Positions 26,511 to 34,504 of a stretch of DNA of 64,000 nucleotides are shown here, piece by piece. The notes under the pieces were generated by a model, which saw only the letters and a program-made list of their open reading frames with translations, had not been told where the DNA came from and did not search any database. The stretch is from JAHDDW01 sp964648795. Its GTDB lineage: Bacteria; Actinomycetota; Acidimicrobiia; Acidimicrobiales; SZUA-35. A program made the translations under genes and the position numbers. The stretch spans positions 124,001 to 188,000 of the forward strand of contig CAZYMB010000001.1 of NCBI GenBank assembly GCA_964648795.1, in the 5' to 3' direction. Numbering within the stretch: the stretch's first letter is position 1; each line of letters starts with the position of its first letter.

Positions 26511-27736
26511 GATTCTAGGTCCAGCGAGATGGTTGGGCCGCTGTCTTGGTTGACCACTATTTGGGTTGGTGTACTGGCTTCAGTCAGGAACCTGCGATAT
26601 TGACCATTTACCGGGCATTCTATGTTGTGGGCACCTATCAGTGATCCACTAGCGTCGTTTAAAGTAATAATTAGTCTGCCGTTGTCGGGGTTACAGATGC
26701 CCGAATACCTGTAAGAAGCATTTCCTTGATTCGTGACTACTGAGCGAGCTACTGTTAGCTCTGCTGTTGACGAACTTGTCGTTGTGTTTATTTCGGCAGC
26801 GCCAGGATCTTCTAGTAGTTCTAAGAGCAGTGAGAAGTCAACTAATGGAGTAGCGGCTGCTGTTTCGGTCTGCGCCGTTGTAGTTTCGGTAGCGCCTGGA
26901 TCTTCTAGTAGTTCTGAGAGCCGTGAGAAGTCAACTAATGGAGTATCTCCGAATACATCAACTGTTGTTGCTGGTATAGTCGTGGTCCTTGGTGAATCTA
27001 CTACTTCTGGTGTAGTAGTTGCTATGGTCTGCTGTTCTCTGATTATTGCGGCGTTTTCTTCTGCGATCTGCTTTAGCGTCTCGTCTAGATTTATGGTGGC
27101 TGGTGCTGCAGTCACAGTGGTTGTGGTCGGAGCATCGGTTGTGGTTGGCTGTTGTTCGCTAGTTGCAGCTGCATTCTCTTCGGCAATTTGCTGTATTAGC
27201 TCTTCCAGGTTAGCCGTGCTTGTGGCTACGGGTGCTGCAGTTGTTGTTGTTGTTGTTTGAATTTGAGTAATTGCAGGAGCGAGTTCTGTTATTGGAACTT
27301 CAATAACAAACCTTTGACCGAACTCAACCTGGCTACCAATATTAGAGGTATCGAATGCCTGGCGGGCATGCCGAGCCTCTGCGTCGCCGTCTACAAATGC
27401 TGCAGCTACGACGTACACGGTTTCAGCGTCAAGCTTGGTCGTTGTTCCTGTAAAAGTGGCAAGACCGTCGGTGCAATTGACTCTTGCGCCGAGCAGGACT
27501 TCGTTGGCGTTAATATCTGTTGCCGGAGTTGCTTCAGTAGTGTCAAGGCGGACTGTGAAAGCGACGCTGTTCTGACACTGTACGGCTATAGCAACTTTGG
27601 CGGTACCATCTGCCTGAGCGGTTATGTTTGCTGTAACTCCGCTGTCGTCGGGGCCGATGCTTGCAGTAGCTGGGACAACAACTGCAACGGCTGCGCCTAG
27701 TGCCGCTAAAACTAGAAATAGGTACTTCTTTAACAT
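26507..27736 (-). CDS. Secreted Thr-rich repeat protein of unknown function
   Basis: 409 residues from ATG 27736, which begins a signal peptide (LFLVLAALGAAVAVVVPATA). An upstream in-frame ATG at 27904 would bury it. A beta-rich N-terminal domain with two Cys follows (about 30-160), then a region with two internal duplications: IQQIAEENAA / LKQIAEENAA and two copies of TPLVDFS..LLEDPGA, separated by runs of Thr. The last about 80 residues form a small domain with a Cys pair (SGICNPDNG, HNIECPV). No family named. Convergent with atpC (stops overlap by four bases) and divergent from the kinase gene. Confidence 0.8.
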   Translation of the reverse strand: MLKKYLFLVLAALGAAVAVVVPATASIGPDDSGVTANITAQADGTAKVAIAVQCQNSVAFTVRLDTTEATPATDINANEVLLGARVNCTDGLATFTGTTTKLDAETVYVVAAAFVDGDAEARHARQAFDTSNIGSQVEFGQRFVIEVPITELAPAITQIQTTTTTTAAPVATSTANLEELIQQIAEENAAATSEQQPTTTDAPTTTTVTAAPATINLDETLKQIAEENAAIIREQQTIATTTPEVVDSPRTTTIPATTVDVFGDTPLVDFSRLSELLEDPGATETTTAQTETAAATPLVDFSLLLELLEDPGAAEINTTTSSSTAELTVARSVVTNQGNASYRYSGICNPDNGRLIITLNDASGSLIGAHNIECPVNGQYRRFLTEASTPTQIVVNQDSGPTISLDLES

Positions 27737-27753
27737 CTTCCGCTCTCTTCTAT

Positions 27754-27787
27754 GGCTTAAATGGTCCGCAATCAGCAGAATTAAGCC
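27754..27787 (-). promoter_or_regulatory. Leader hairpin of the Thr-rich secreted protein gene
   Basis: Perfect seven-base arms GGCTTAA (27787-27781) and TTAAGCC (27760-27754) close a 20-base loop, 17 bases before the start codon. No T-run; a leader structure rather than a terminator. A further hairpin, GGCCTA/TAGGCC, lies about 40 bases upstream. Confidence 0.4.
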
Positions 27788-27931
27788 TACAACGCAAAGG
27801 CCCGGTCCACCACATAGCAAACCTGGCCTATAGGTAGGCCTGCTATTGCTTCGTGCAAAGAAGCCTTTAATCGCTATTGTTACATATATTCCGAATGTGA
27901 CCACAGACAGTAGATGAAATAGCCGCTATAC

Positions 27932-27951
27932 ACATGCTTGTAAAAGCATGT
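27932..27951. promoter_or_regulatory. Perfect palindrome ACATGCTT-GTAA-AAGCATGT in kinase promoter
   Basis: Eight-base perfect arms around GTAA; its last base is the first base of the TATCAT -10 box (27951-27956) of the kinase gene. This is an ideal repressor position. No regulator is identified. Confidence 0.55.
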
Positions 27952-27956
27952 ATCAT
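27951..27956 (+). promoter_or_regulatory. Putative -10 box TATCAT, leaderless kinase gene
   Basis: TATCAT lies eight bases before ATG 27965, with no Shine-Dalgarno site. Confidence 0.5.
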
Positions 27957-27964
27957 TTAGGTAT

Positions 27965-29953
27965 ATGGGCGACGGCGGTGGCTTAGTAGGCCAAGTCCTG
28001 GCGGACAGATACAAAATAGAAGCCTCTATTGGTGAAGGCGGCATGTCGGTCGTTTACCGCGCCACTGACCTAGAGTCTGGCGAAGTAGTAGCGATCAAAC
28101 TATTACTCTCGTCGCTGTTAGAAGATGAAGTAGCACTAAGTCGATTCAAACTAGAGTCACAGGTCGCAGGTCGAGTCCGACACCCCAATCTTGTCTCGGT
28201 ACACCACATGGGTGAGCACGATGATGTCCCTTTCCTTGTCATGGACTACGTTGAGGGGAAAAGTGTTAAAGAACTAATCAAAGAAGGACCGATCGACGCT
28301 ATTAGGGCTTCAGAAATCACAATGGGAATTGCTGATGCTTTGCACGCAATTCATACTGCAGGCATAATCCACAGAGATGTGAAGCCTGGGAACGTTATGA
28401 TCGGGGCTGACGGGATAGCTCGTTTGACTGACTTTGGTATTGCACTAGTTGACAATGACACTGTTATTACGAGGGAAGGTCTAGTTGTAGGGACAGCTAC
28501 GTACTTCTCACCAGAACAAGCACAAGGCTCACGCGGAGACGTTAAGAGTGACCTCTATTCTCTAGGTGTTCTCAGCTACCAAATGGTTGCAGGTGAACTC
28601 CCATTCAAAGGTAAGACAGCAGTAGAAGTGGCTACAAAGCATGTGAATGAGCCGCCACCAGCATTCAGTGGTTCACTGGATGTGCCCGACTGGCTAAATT
28701 TTCTAATTCGCAAACTCATGAGCAAACATCCGTCGCAAAGGTTTAGCTCGGCACTGGAATTGCGTCAGAGACTCGCCAATTCATTGGACTATTCGACAGA
28801 AGAAATCCCTGCTTTGGCTGCAGTCACCTTTATTGATGTAGAAGAGGAAGACTTCTTTATTGATACTGAACCACTAGACACTCAAGAAACAGTCATACTC
28901 ACAACTGGACAACCTGCAGTCTTTTTTGAAGAACCTTCTGAAAATGTAGCTGTTACCGAGCCAGTTGCGACAGTAACCGAGGTTGCAGAAGTAGACGTTT
29001 CAGTTCTCACCGTAGGGCAGTTGCCAACAGAAGAGCTTTTGGCCTCCGCTGTAGCTGAGGCACCAGACGAAGATATCTTAGTCACTGCTACGGCTGGAGT
29101 GCCGGTAGAAACCTATGACAAGACAGAAGTATTGGCGGTGGGAGCTGTATCGCCGTCAACATCAGCCCACCCGACGGCAGCACCAGTTGCTTTGCGTGGT
29201 CCTGAATCCGAAATTAGGATAGTTGATGAGAACGAATCATCCAAAAAGACAACGATGTTTGTATTTATCTTGCTGCTCGGGATGCTCGGCGGCCTTGGCT
29301 ATCTATTTGGAAGCCCACAACGGATAACTAGCGCCTCACCGGGTGATGTTACTGCAGAACAGTCAGAGTCAAGAGACCTTGAACAGCCGAACGCTCCAAC
29401 CTTTGACTTTCTTGGTGATGGTACAACTGCAGTGCCGCTAGATGGGGAGTCGACAACTACACAAGGCCGTAGTGAAATAGATCCAACTACTACCGCTACT
29501 GAAACGACTTTCCCGGTGATTGGTTTACCAACCACAACAAATCCAGCGATCGTGGTTCAACCAAGTACGACTGTACCGCAGATAACATTCCCGACACTCA
29601 TCCCAACGACCACTGTTGATACGACTAGACCAACTACTACAGAGCGCAGAACTACCACTACGCAGCGCAGAACTACCACTACGCAGCGCAGAACTACCAC
29701 TACGCAGCGCAGAACTACCACTACAGAGCGCAGAACTACTACGACGCAGCGCAGAACTACTACGACGACGGCTCCTTCGACTACAGTAGCTCCAACAACG
29801 ACGGCTGCTCCTTCGACTACAGTAGCTCCAACAACGACCGTGGCACCAACAACGACGGCTGCTCCTACGACTACAGCTGCTCCTACGACTACAGCTGCTC
29901 CTACGACTACAGCTGCTCCGACTACAACAGCTGATACAACTCCAACACCGTAG
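27965..29953 (+). CDS. PknB-type serine/threonine protein kinase with Thr-rich extracytoplasmic tail
   Basis: 662 residues. Kinase domain about 16-275: glycine loop GEGGMSVVY, ATP lysine K45 (VAIKLL), catalytic HRDVKPGN (D138), DFG (156-158), activation segment ending TATYFSPEQ; an active Hanks-type kinase is expected. An acidic juxtamembrane linker (280-425) leads to one membrane helix (about 430-448, MFVFILLLGMLGGLGYLF). Outside there are no PASTA repeats but a Thr-rich region ending in six RRTTTT heptads (ERRTTTT/QRRTTTT) and many APTTTA units. Role: sensing or wall-growth signalling by inference. Separate promoter with a palindromic operator-like site. Confidence 0.92.
   Translation: MGDGGGLVGQVLADRYKIEASIGEGGMSVVYRATDLESGEVVAIKLLLSSLLEDEVALSRFKLESQVAGRVRHPNLVSVHHMGEHDDVPFLVMDYVEGKSVKELIKEGPIDAIRASEITMGIADALHAIHTAGIIHRDVKPGNVMIGADGIARLTDFGIALVDNDTVITREGLVVGTATYFSPEQAQGSRGDVKSDLYSLGVLSYQMVAGELPFKGKTAVEVATKHVNEPPPAFSGSLDVPDWLNFLIRKLMSKHPSQRFSSALELRQRLANSLDYSTEEIPALAAVTFIDVEEEDFFIDTEPLDTQETVILTTGQPAVFFEEPSENVAVTEPVATVTEVAEVDVSVLTVGQLPTEELLASAVAEAPDEDILVTATAGVPVETYDKTEVLAVGAVSPSTSAHPTAAPVALRGPESEIRIVDENESSKKTTMFVFILLLGMLGGLGYLFGSPQRITSASPGDVTAEQSESRDLEQPNAPTFDFLGDGTTAVPLDGESTTTQGRSEIDPTTTATETTFPVIGLPTTTNPAIVVQPSTTVPQITFPTLIPTTTVDTTRPTTTERRTTTTQRRTTTTQRRTTTTQRRTTTTERRTTTTQRRTTTTTAPSTTVAPTTTAAPSTTVAPTTTVAPTTTAAPTTTAAPTTTAAPTTTAAPTTTADTTPTP
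29638..29945 (+). repeat. Coding tandem repeats (21-base RRTTTTQ units, then 15- to 18-base APTTTA units)
   Basis: Six 21-base units encode Arg-Arg-Thr4-Gln/Glu heptads, then shorter units encode Ala-Pro-Thr3 blocks to the stop. DNA copies are nearly identical, so copy number may vary between strains. Confidence 0.85.
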
Positions 29954-29998
29954 TTCTATTAGTCGGGTTGATTAGGCGTTACAGTCGACGATGACTAG

Positions 29999-30823
29999 TT
30001 AGATATCAGAAATCTTGATTCCGTCTAGATCTTCCTCAGGTTCGGGGTAGACCAGGTTTAGTGACTCTAAGGTCTGCACCATAATCTCCGAAAGAACCAC
30101 ATCTCGATACCATTTGTTATCGGCCGGTACCACGTACCACGGCGCTCTCTCGGTGCTTGTTTGGCTAATAGCTTCAGCGAATGCCTTCTGATGTTTGCCC
30201 CAAAGTTCACGTTGTTCTAAATCAGCTGACTTGAACTTCCAGTTCTTGGTTGGCTCGTCGAGGCGTCGTTGCAGGCGTCGTTTCTGCTCGGTTGGAGAAA
30301 TATGAAGGAACACTTTGACGACTGTAGTTCCTTCATCGCTTAACATTCTCTCAAAATCATTAATGTGTTGATAACGCTTTCGCCAGACTTCTTCCGGCTT
30401 AAGTTTGAGAACTCGGACAGCTAAGACATCTTCGTAGTGGCTCCTATTGAAGACAACGATTTCGCCATCAGTTGGTACAACCTGATGACAACGCCACAGG
30501 TAGTCTCTGCTTAGCTCTGCCTTAGACGGCCTCCCAAAGGATTCCACCCGAACTCCGGCCGGATTCACACCAGTAAACACCTTGCGAATTGATCCGTCTT
30601 TGCCACCAGCGTCCATAGCTTGCAGCACTAGTAGAACGCGGTGCTTCTTTTGAGCCCATAATGTGTTCTGGAGTTCTTCAAGCCGCTCGTTCAATTCCTT
30701 CAAACGCTTCTTAACATCATCGCGAGAACTACCCTTTTGGTATGAGGTAGCTTTGGGGTCAATCTTGTCTAGGGCGACCTTTTGCCCAGGCTTAGCTATG
30801 AAGTTTTCGATTGGGAAACTCAT
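29999..30823 (-). CDS. ppk2: Polyphosphate:nucleotide phosphotransferase, PPK2 family
   Basis: 274 residues, normal length. Walker A MDAGGKDGSIRKVF, GVRVESFGRPSKAEL, DYLWRCH, Walker B region VFNRSHYEDVLAVRV, and the PPK2 end APWYVVPADNKWYRD. Transfers phosphate between polyphosphate and nucleotides; whether it favours AMP, ADP or GDP cannot be told from sequence alone. GAGG nine bases before the ATG. A Ppx/GppA-type exopolyphosphatase is encoded 24 kb downstream, so both synthesis or use and degradation of polyP are represented. Confidence 0.93.
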   Translation of the reverse strand: MSFPIENFIAKPGQKVALDKIDPKATSYQKGSSRDDVKKRLKELNERLEELQNTLWAQKKHRVLLVLQAMDAGGKDGSIRKVFTGVNPAGVRVESFGRPSKAELSRDYLWRCHQVVPTDGEIVVFNRSHYEDVLAVRVLKLKPEEVWRKRYQHINDFERMLSDEGTTVVKVFLHISPTEQKRRLQRRLDEPTKNWKFKSADLEQRELWGKHQKAFAEAISQTSTERAPWYVVPADNKWYRDVVLSEIMVQTLESLNLVYPEPEEDLDGIKISDI

Positions 30824-30974
30824 TTATATGACCTCAGATTCAATAGGCCCAAACTAGGGCCTCAAGTGTGATGCTTTGCCGAGCTTAGTGCCAGGCGCTT
30901 TTATAATCGGCACAATGATAAGAAATGCAAGCTAGTTCCTTAGCTGATTCTAAAGAAGTTGAGTCAACAACGAC

Positions 30975-30980
30975 TAGATT
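30975..30980 (+). promoter_or_regulatory. Putative -10 box TAGATT, leaderless J-domain gene
   Basis: TAGATT lies six bases before GTG 30987. Confidence 0.5.
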
Positions 30981-30986
30981 ATAAGG

Positions 30987-31706
30987 GTGATCGTAGCAGA
31001 GCTAGAGGTGTATCATTCACGCCCCATAGCGCCCACGAGAAGGGTTGGGCTCGGTCACACCCACCTTCCAGTGGGTCCAGGTCCAGGGCTAGGTGGGGTA
31101 TTGCTCGCTGGAGTGGTTGCGCATGCTGTCGTCCATATTGGGGCTGAAGATAGAGAAGCTCTGTTCAAGGTTTGTGAACTAATCGGCGCCCAGATGCGAG
31201 TAAACCAGCCTTCAGCTCGTCATCGATATCAAGATGATCTAATCGGGCTCACGATGAGTAAACAGGTCCTGCTTAGCGATAACGGAATGTTCAGCTACGA
31301 ATTCGAAGACGATACTGCCTCACCTGTGCAGCTAGCACTCGGAGCACTGTATGCAGTCGAGAGGGTGGAGCCCAAGGACAGGTCACTAGTTATTGAAGCA
31401 ATTCGCTATGCAATGGTTTGGGAAGGTGACATTGATACTCAGTTCATTTCTTCGGTACTAAGCGAGCATAAGCTGTCTAGCGAGCAGCTCGACAGATTAG
31501 GGTCTTGGAGCGACCCAGTTGCGTGGGCTATCGACAGGCTCCTCATTGATGTGCCAGCCAGTCAGTTGTCGAAGCGAATTGTTCAGTCAGCATTCCGAAG
31601 CTTGATCCGTGAAGCTCATCCCGATCACGGGGGAGTAGAGACTTTGGCCTCGGAACGGGTCAAAGATCTAATGGATGCAAAAGATATTCTTTTAGCTAAG
31701 TTGTAG
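30987..31706 (+). CDS. Protein with C-terminal J-like domain
   Basis: 239 residues. The C-terminal 45 residues (IVQSAFRSLIREAHPDHGG..ERVKDLMDAKDILL) look like a J-domain with the HPD motif that stimulates DnaK. The N-terminal region (1-60) is Gly/Pro-rich with hydrophobic stretches (GVLLAGVVAHAVVHIGAEDR), and the middle is helical and unassigned. GTG start with leaderless-type promoter. The stop overlaps the convergent deacylase gene by 11 bases. A DnaK co-chaperone role is inferred only from the HPD region. Confidence 0.75.
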   Translation: MIVAELEVYHSRPIAPTRRVGLGHTHLPVGPGPGLGGVLLAGVVAHAVVHIGAEDREALFKVCELIGAQMRVNQPSARHRYQDDLIGLTMSKQVLLSDNGMFSYEFEDDTASPVQLALGALYAVERVEPKDRSLVIEAIRYAMVWEGDIDTQFISSVLSEHKLSSEQLDRLGSWSDPVAWAIDRLLIDVPASQLSKRIVQSAFRSLIREAHPDHGGVETLASERVKDLMDAKDILLAKL

Positions 31707-32196
31707 CTTGTAGGTCAACTACGTTCAGCTTATGTCCTGTATAGTCGCAGAACTTTTGTAGTCCAGCGAAGCTGACGGTGGTTGACATCGTGTTAATTAG
31801 AGGATGAAAGTGAATTTCGTCGAGTTCTGCGAGTTTACTATCCAGCCAAAATTCTACCTCTCTGCTTTGATCGTTAAGAAGCGCGAATGCTGACACTGAG
31901 CCAGGCTGTATGCCTAGATATTGTTCGAGGCGTTCGGGTCGGGCAAAAGACAGTCGCTTGCTTCCAATATTCTCAGATAATTTTACGAGGTCCACCTCGG
32001 TTGTATGTGAGGCGGAAAGTAAGAAGTTGCGCTTCTTTTTGTCCCGCAGGAAGAGATTCTTGGTTTCCCCACTCGGCGAGAGACCAACTCTTAGATTTTT
32101 AGCTTCTGCAACTGTGAAGGTGGCAGGATGCTCGACAGTGTTGTATATCACTCCAAGTCTGTCTAGTAGTTCAAAGATTTGAGTTGGATCTGTCAT
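31696..32196 (-). CDS. YbaK/ProX-type aminoacyl-tRNA deacylase
   Basis: About 166 residues from ATG 32196; an upstream extension to 32268 runs into palindromic repeats and is not credible. Family features: TVEHPATFTVAEAKNLRVG, ETKNLFLRDKKKRNFLLS, LSFARPERLEQYLGIQPGSVSAFAL and a conserved HFHPLINTMSTTVS near the end. This resembles the ProX/PrdX prolyl-tRNA editing family, which hydrolyses Ala-tRNA-Pro. It lies about 150 bases downstream of tRNA-Tyr on the same strand and may be cotranscribed with it. Confidence 0.85.
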   Translation of the reverse strand: MTDPTQIFELLDRLGVIYNTVEHPATFTVAEAKNLRVGLSPSGETKNLFLRDKKKRNFLLSASHTTEVDLVKLSENIGSKRLSFARPERLEQYLGIQPGSVSAFALLNDQSREVEFWLDSKLAELDEIHFHPLINTMSTTVSFAGLQKFCDYTGHKLNVVDLQATT

Positions 32197-32212
32197 ATTA
32201 ACAAAGGCCGAT

Positions 32213-32228
32213 TTTGGCTTTCGCCAAA
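32213..32228. repeat. Palindrome TTTGGC-TTTC-GCCAAA
   Basis: Six-base perfect arms with a TTTC loop, 17 bases upstream of the deacylase start; loop type matches the tRNA-Tyr trailer hairpin at 32291-32314. Confidence 0.5.
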
Positions 32229-32267
32229 CGGGAATCCGGTTAGTGAGTAAAGTGAACGGCGGATTCA

Positions 32268-32295
32268 CTCAGGAACAGATAATGCTGTCCCTGAG
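32268..32295 (-). repeat. Stem-loop sharing an arm with the tRNA-Tyr trailer hairpin
   Basis: Eleven-base arms (10 of 11 paired) around a six-base loop. Its CTCAG (minus strand 32295-32291) is also the 3' arm end of the hairpin at 32291-32314, so the two structures are mutually exclusive. Confidence 0.55.
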
Positions 32296-32314
32296 TTTGC
32301 TTTCGCAAACTCAG
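32291..32314 (-). repeat. Perfect 10-bp hairpin in tRNA-Tyr trailer
   Basis: Ten-base perfect arms (CTGAGTTTGC/GCAAACTCAG) with a four-base GAAA loop on the minus strand, 31 bases after the tRNA 3' end. It could act in processing or termination, but no T-run follows. Confidence 0.7.
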
Positions 32315-32340
32315 TAAGGGCTTCGCCAAAGGCGAAACCG
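32315..32340 (-). repeat. 26-base tRNA-trailer element, copy 1
   Basis: Identical over 26 bases to 44426-44451. Contains hairpin TTCGCC-TTT-GGCGAA. Ends exactly four bases before the tRNA-Tyr discriminator position, the same distance as copy 2 has from tRNA-Arg. Confidence 0.85.
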
Positions 32341-32344
32341 ACAG

Positions 32345-32427
32345 TGGGCCGAGTAGGATTTGAACCTACGTAGGCATAAGCCGGCAGATTTACAGTCTGC
32401 TCCCATTGGCCGCTCGGGCACCGACCC
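32345..32427 (-). tRNA. tRNA-Tyr (anticodon GTA)
   Basis: Minus strand. Acceptor GGGTCGG pairs with TCGGCCC; D-arm CCCGAGCGG; anticodon stem GCAGA/TCTGC with loop CTGTAAA (anticodon at 32393-32391); extended variable arm; T-arm GTAGGTTCAAATCCTAC; discriminator A at 32345. CCA is not encoded (CTGT follows). A class II tRNA of the usual bacterial Tyr form. Confidence 0.95.
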
Positions 32428-32518
32428 CAGGGGGATAAATCTAGCCCCCAAATTTGATATTGCACCCACAAATGGCAATCAATATTGAGGCTTTGTGCCT
32501 GTGAGTAGGTGAAACAGG

Positions 32519-32524
32519 TAGATT
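32519..32524 (+). promoter_or_regulatory. Putative -10 box TAGATT, leaderless yajQ
   Basis: TAGATT lies six bases before ATG 32531. Confidence 0.5.
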
Positions 32525-32530
32525 TGCGTC

Positions 32531-33025
32531 ATGCCTTCATTCGATATTGTTTCAGAAGTTGATTTAACCGAAATTCGTAACGCTGTAGACCAGGCTGCTC
32601 GGGAGGTCTCTAACCGTTATGACTTCAAGGACACCGATTCTAAAGTCGAGCTCAAAGAGAAAGAGCTGTTAATTGAGTTTGAGAGTTCAAGTGAAGATCG
32701 GGTTGCTGCGCTTAAACAAGTGATTGAAGAAAAGCTAGTAAAGCGAAAAGTCTCTCTGAAAGCAGTTGAGTTTGGTGACCCAGTCGATGTTTCGGGTGGT
32801 CGCAGCAAGATTGTTGTCAACCTAAAGGCCGGCATCCCTAGCGACTTGGCGAAGAAGATTAACCTTCTGATCAAAGATATGAAGTTAAAGGGTGTGCAAA
32901 GTTCAAACCAGGGTGAGCAAATTCGTGTCACTGGTAAAAAGCGAGACATGCTTCAAGATGTAATAAGTGCTCTGAAAGAAGCTGATTTAGAGCGTCCGCT
33001 TCAGTACCAGAACTTTAGAGACTAA
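32531..33025 (+). CDS. yajQ: YajQ family nucleotide-binding protein
   Basis: 164 residues, normal length; MPSFDIVSEVDLTEIRNAVDQA, SNRYDFK, INLLIKDMKLKGVQSSNQG and the C-terminal LQYQNFRD are signature segments of the UPF0234/DUF520 family. Members bind RNA or nucleotides, and one Xanthomonas member binds cyclic di-GMP. Leaderless-type promoter. Stop overlaps the convergent gene at 33022 by four bases. Confidence 0.95.
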   Translation: MPSFDIVSEVDLTEIRNAVDQAAREVSNRYDFKDTDSKVELKEKELLIEFESSSEDRVAALKQVIEEKLVKRKVSLKAVEFGDPVDVSGGRSKIVVNLKAGIPSDLAKKINLLIKDMKLKGVQSSNQGEQIRVTGKKRDMLQDVISALKEADLERPLQYQNFRD

Positions 33026-33930
33026 GACGCAGGGACTGCAGTTACTGCTGGAGGCGTGCTTGGGGTCGCAGTGATAGTCGATGCTGCTGCTGTAGTAGTC
33101 GACGCCGCAGTTGTAGTTGAGGTTGCATCTGTGGTTGGTGCCGTGGTCGTAGTCGGTGTCTCTGTTGTTGTGCTCAGTTCTGACGTTGTAGGCGTAGGGG
33201 CTGGGCTTGTTGTTGGCGTTGGTGTAGGTGAGTTGGCCGGTGATGGCACGGTAGCGGTAGTGGGCGGAACTATGACTACTGGCGACTCGTCTTCGTCGTC
33301 TTCATCAATCAGGTCCAGAGGAGTAAAGAACGTTAGTGGCGGTGGAAGAAAGCCTTCGACTGGGTCTAATATCAGATCGTCTAGTGGTTCAATTTCGACG
33401 GTAGTAATTGCAGTGCTTGCATCGGTCGAAGCTCTGCGAGTTATAACCGGAGCCAGAGGTGCAGCGATGGCTGCTTCACCCTGATCCACTGATAAGTCGA
33501 ACTGGTTCAGGGTTGCATCTGGGGCTTCTTCCTCAGCAGCAATCGGACTTGTAAATTCTCCGTCGTTATCCGGACGCGCTATTAAGTAGGCGACGAAGCC
33601 AACAAGTCCTAAGAGACAAACTGCGCCTGCGAATATTCCTAGACGACTTGAGGTTACAGATGCCGGGTCCCAAACAGGGGCTTCGTCTACAATCTGTGAG
33701 CCACTGCCTCTTGGAACGTATTCTTCGGTGTAAGCAGTTTCATTGCGTTCGTTGGTATTCACTGCGACTGGTTTTGGTTCAACCGCTCCAACCACAATTG
33801 TTGTCTCATCTACGGCAAGGTTAGGTTGGGTAGTGAGAGCTTCATCTGATGTGCTAGAGGCGGGATCTACAATAGGGAACTCAGCTGTTGGTTCGAAGTC
33901 TTGGTTGTCGAAAGGATTTTCAGTTGCCAT
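33022..33930 (-). CDS. Single-pass membrane protein with Thr/Pro-rich outer tail
   Basis: 302 residues. The first about 93 are hydrophilic and acidic (cytoplasmic), then one membrane helix (about 96-117, LGIFAGAVCLLGLVGFVAYL), an acidic outer region and a C-terminal 70-residue tail of Thr, Pro, Ala and Ser. No domain recognised. The architecture resembles the kinase and other Thr-rich proteins in this window. Probably a cell-surface protein; function unknown. Confidence 0.8.
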   Translation of the reverse strand: MATENPFDNQDFEPTAEFPIVDPASSTSDEALTTQPNLAVDETTIVVGAVEPKPVAVNTNERNETAYTEEYVPRGSGSQIVDEAPVWDPASVTSSRLGIFAGAVCLLGLVGFVAYLIARPDNDGEFTSPIAAEEEAPDATLNQFDLSVDQGEAAIAAPLAPVITRRASTDASTAITTVEIEPLDDLILDPVEGFLPPPLTFFTPLDLIDEDDEDESPVVIVPPTTATVPSPANSPTPTPTTSPAPTPTTSELSTTTETPTTTTAPTTDATSTTTAASTTTAAASTITATPSTPPAVTAVPAS

Positions 33931-34090
33931 AGGGTGTGCAGCTTTTGGGTCTCATTAATGAACAATCAGATACTAAAGGAGATCTGCGAATTTGGCTAGC
34001 TCGAACTAATGAATCACCTAGTCTGCCGAGGCAGTATTGCCTAGCGAAAAGTCGCGACATTTCTAAGGTTATTTCGGCGGCTGCAGTCGG

Positions 34091-34096
34091 TATCCT
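34091..34096 (+). promoter_or_regulatory. Putative -10 box TATCCT, leaderless gene at 34103
   Basis: TATCCT lies six bases before GTG 34103; supports GTG over neighbouring candidates. Confidence 0.5.
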
Positions 34097-34102
34097 GGTC
34101 AT

Positions 34103-34504
34103 GTGCGCGACGACGCTAACAAACCTAAAGAGCACAAGAAGCTTTCTCTTGAGTTTGACGACGTCAAGCCAGGGATCTCGGCTGATGAGGTTGAAACAGG
34201 GTTCCGTCGCAAGCTTCAGATCGTCACAGGAATTCTTGTAGTCATTGGCGGGATAGTGCTTCTTCCGCTTCCTGGGCCAGGCTGGGCGATAATTGTTGTT
34301 GGACTTAATATGATCAAGCCTGACAGTCGACTTGTCCGTTGGATCCGCCGAAAGGTTCCAGGCATACCCGAAGAGGGCGCAGTTCCTAAGAAAGTTATCT
34401 TCATAGGTTTAGTAGTTGCTGCAATTGCGACCGTGATCGGCATCTTGTATGGCGATGCAATTATCGAGTGGCTTCGAGGGTTCCTTCCTGCTGATCTAGC
34501 CTAG
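34103..34504 (+). CDS. TIGR02611 / PGPGW transmembrane protein
   Basis: 133 residues: polar N-terminus, membrane helix (about 40-58) followed by the PLPGPGWAIIVVGLNMI motif, and a second helix near the C-terminus (VIFIGLVVAAIATVIGILYG). The PGPGW family is widespread in actinobacteria; function unknown. GTG start with leaderless-type promoter. Overlaps the convergent pgi stop by nine bases. Confidence 0.85.
   Translation: MRDDANKPKEHKKLSLEFDDVKPGISADEVETGFRRKLQIVTGILVVIGGIVLLPLPGPGWAIIVVGLNMIKPDSRLVRWIRRKVPGIPEEGAVPKKVIFIGLVVAAIATVIGILYGDAIIEWLRGFLPADLA

Noticed and set aside
26733..27260. Plus-strand 175-codon frame opposite the Thr-rich gene, and similar Val-rich frames at 33056 and 53591
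   Set aside because: These are antisense shadows of Thr/Ala/Pro codon runs and have no independent signals.
27737..27904. N-terminal extension of the Thr-rich secreted protein
   Set aside because: It would place about 56 residues before a clear signal peptide; the leader instead contains hairpins.
32265..32471. Minus-strand frame of 68 codons over tRNA-Tyr
   Set aside because: It runs through the tRNA and the palindromic trailer; not coding.
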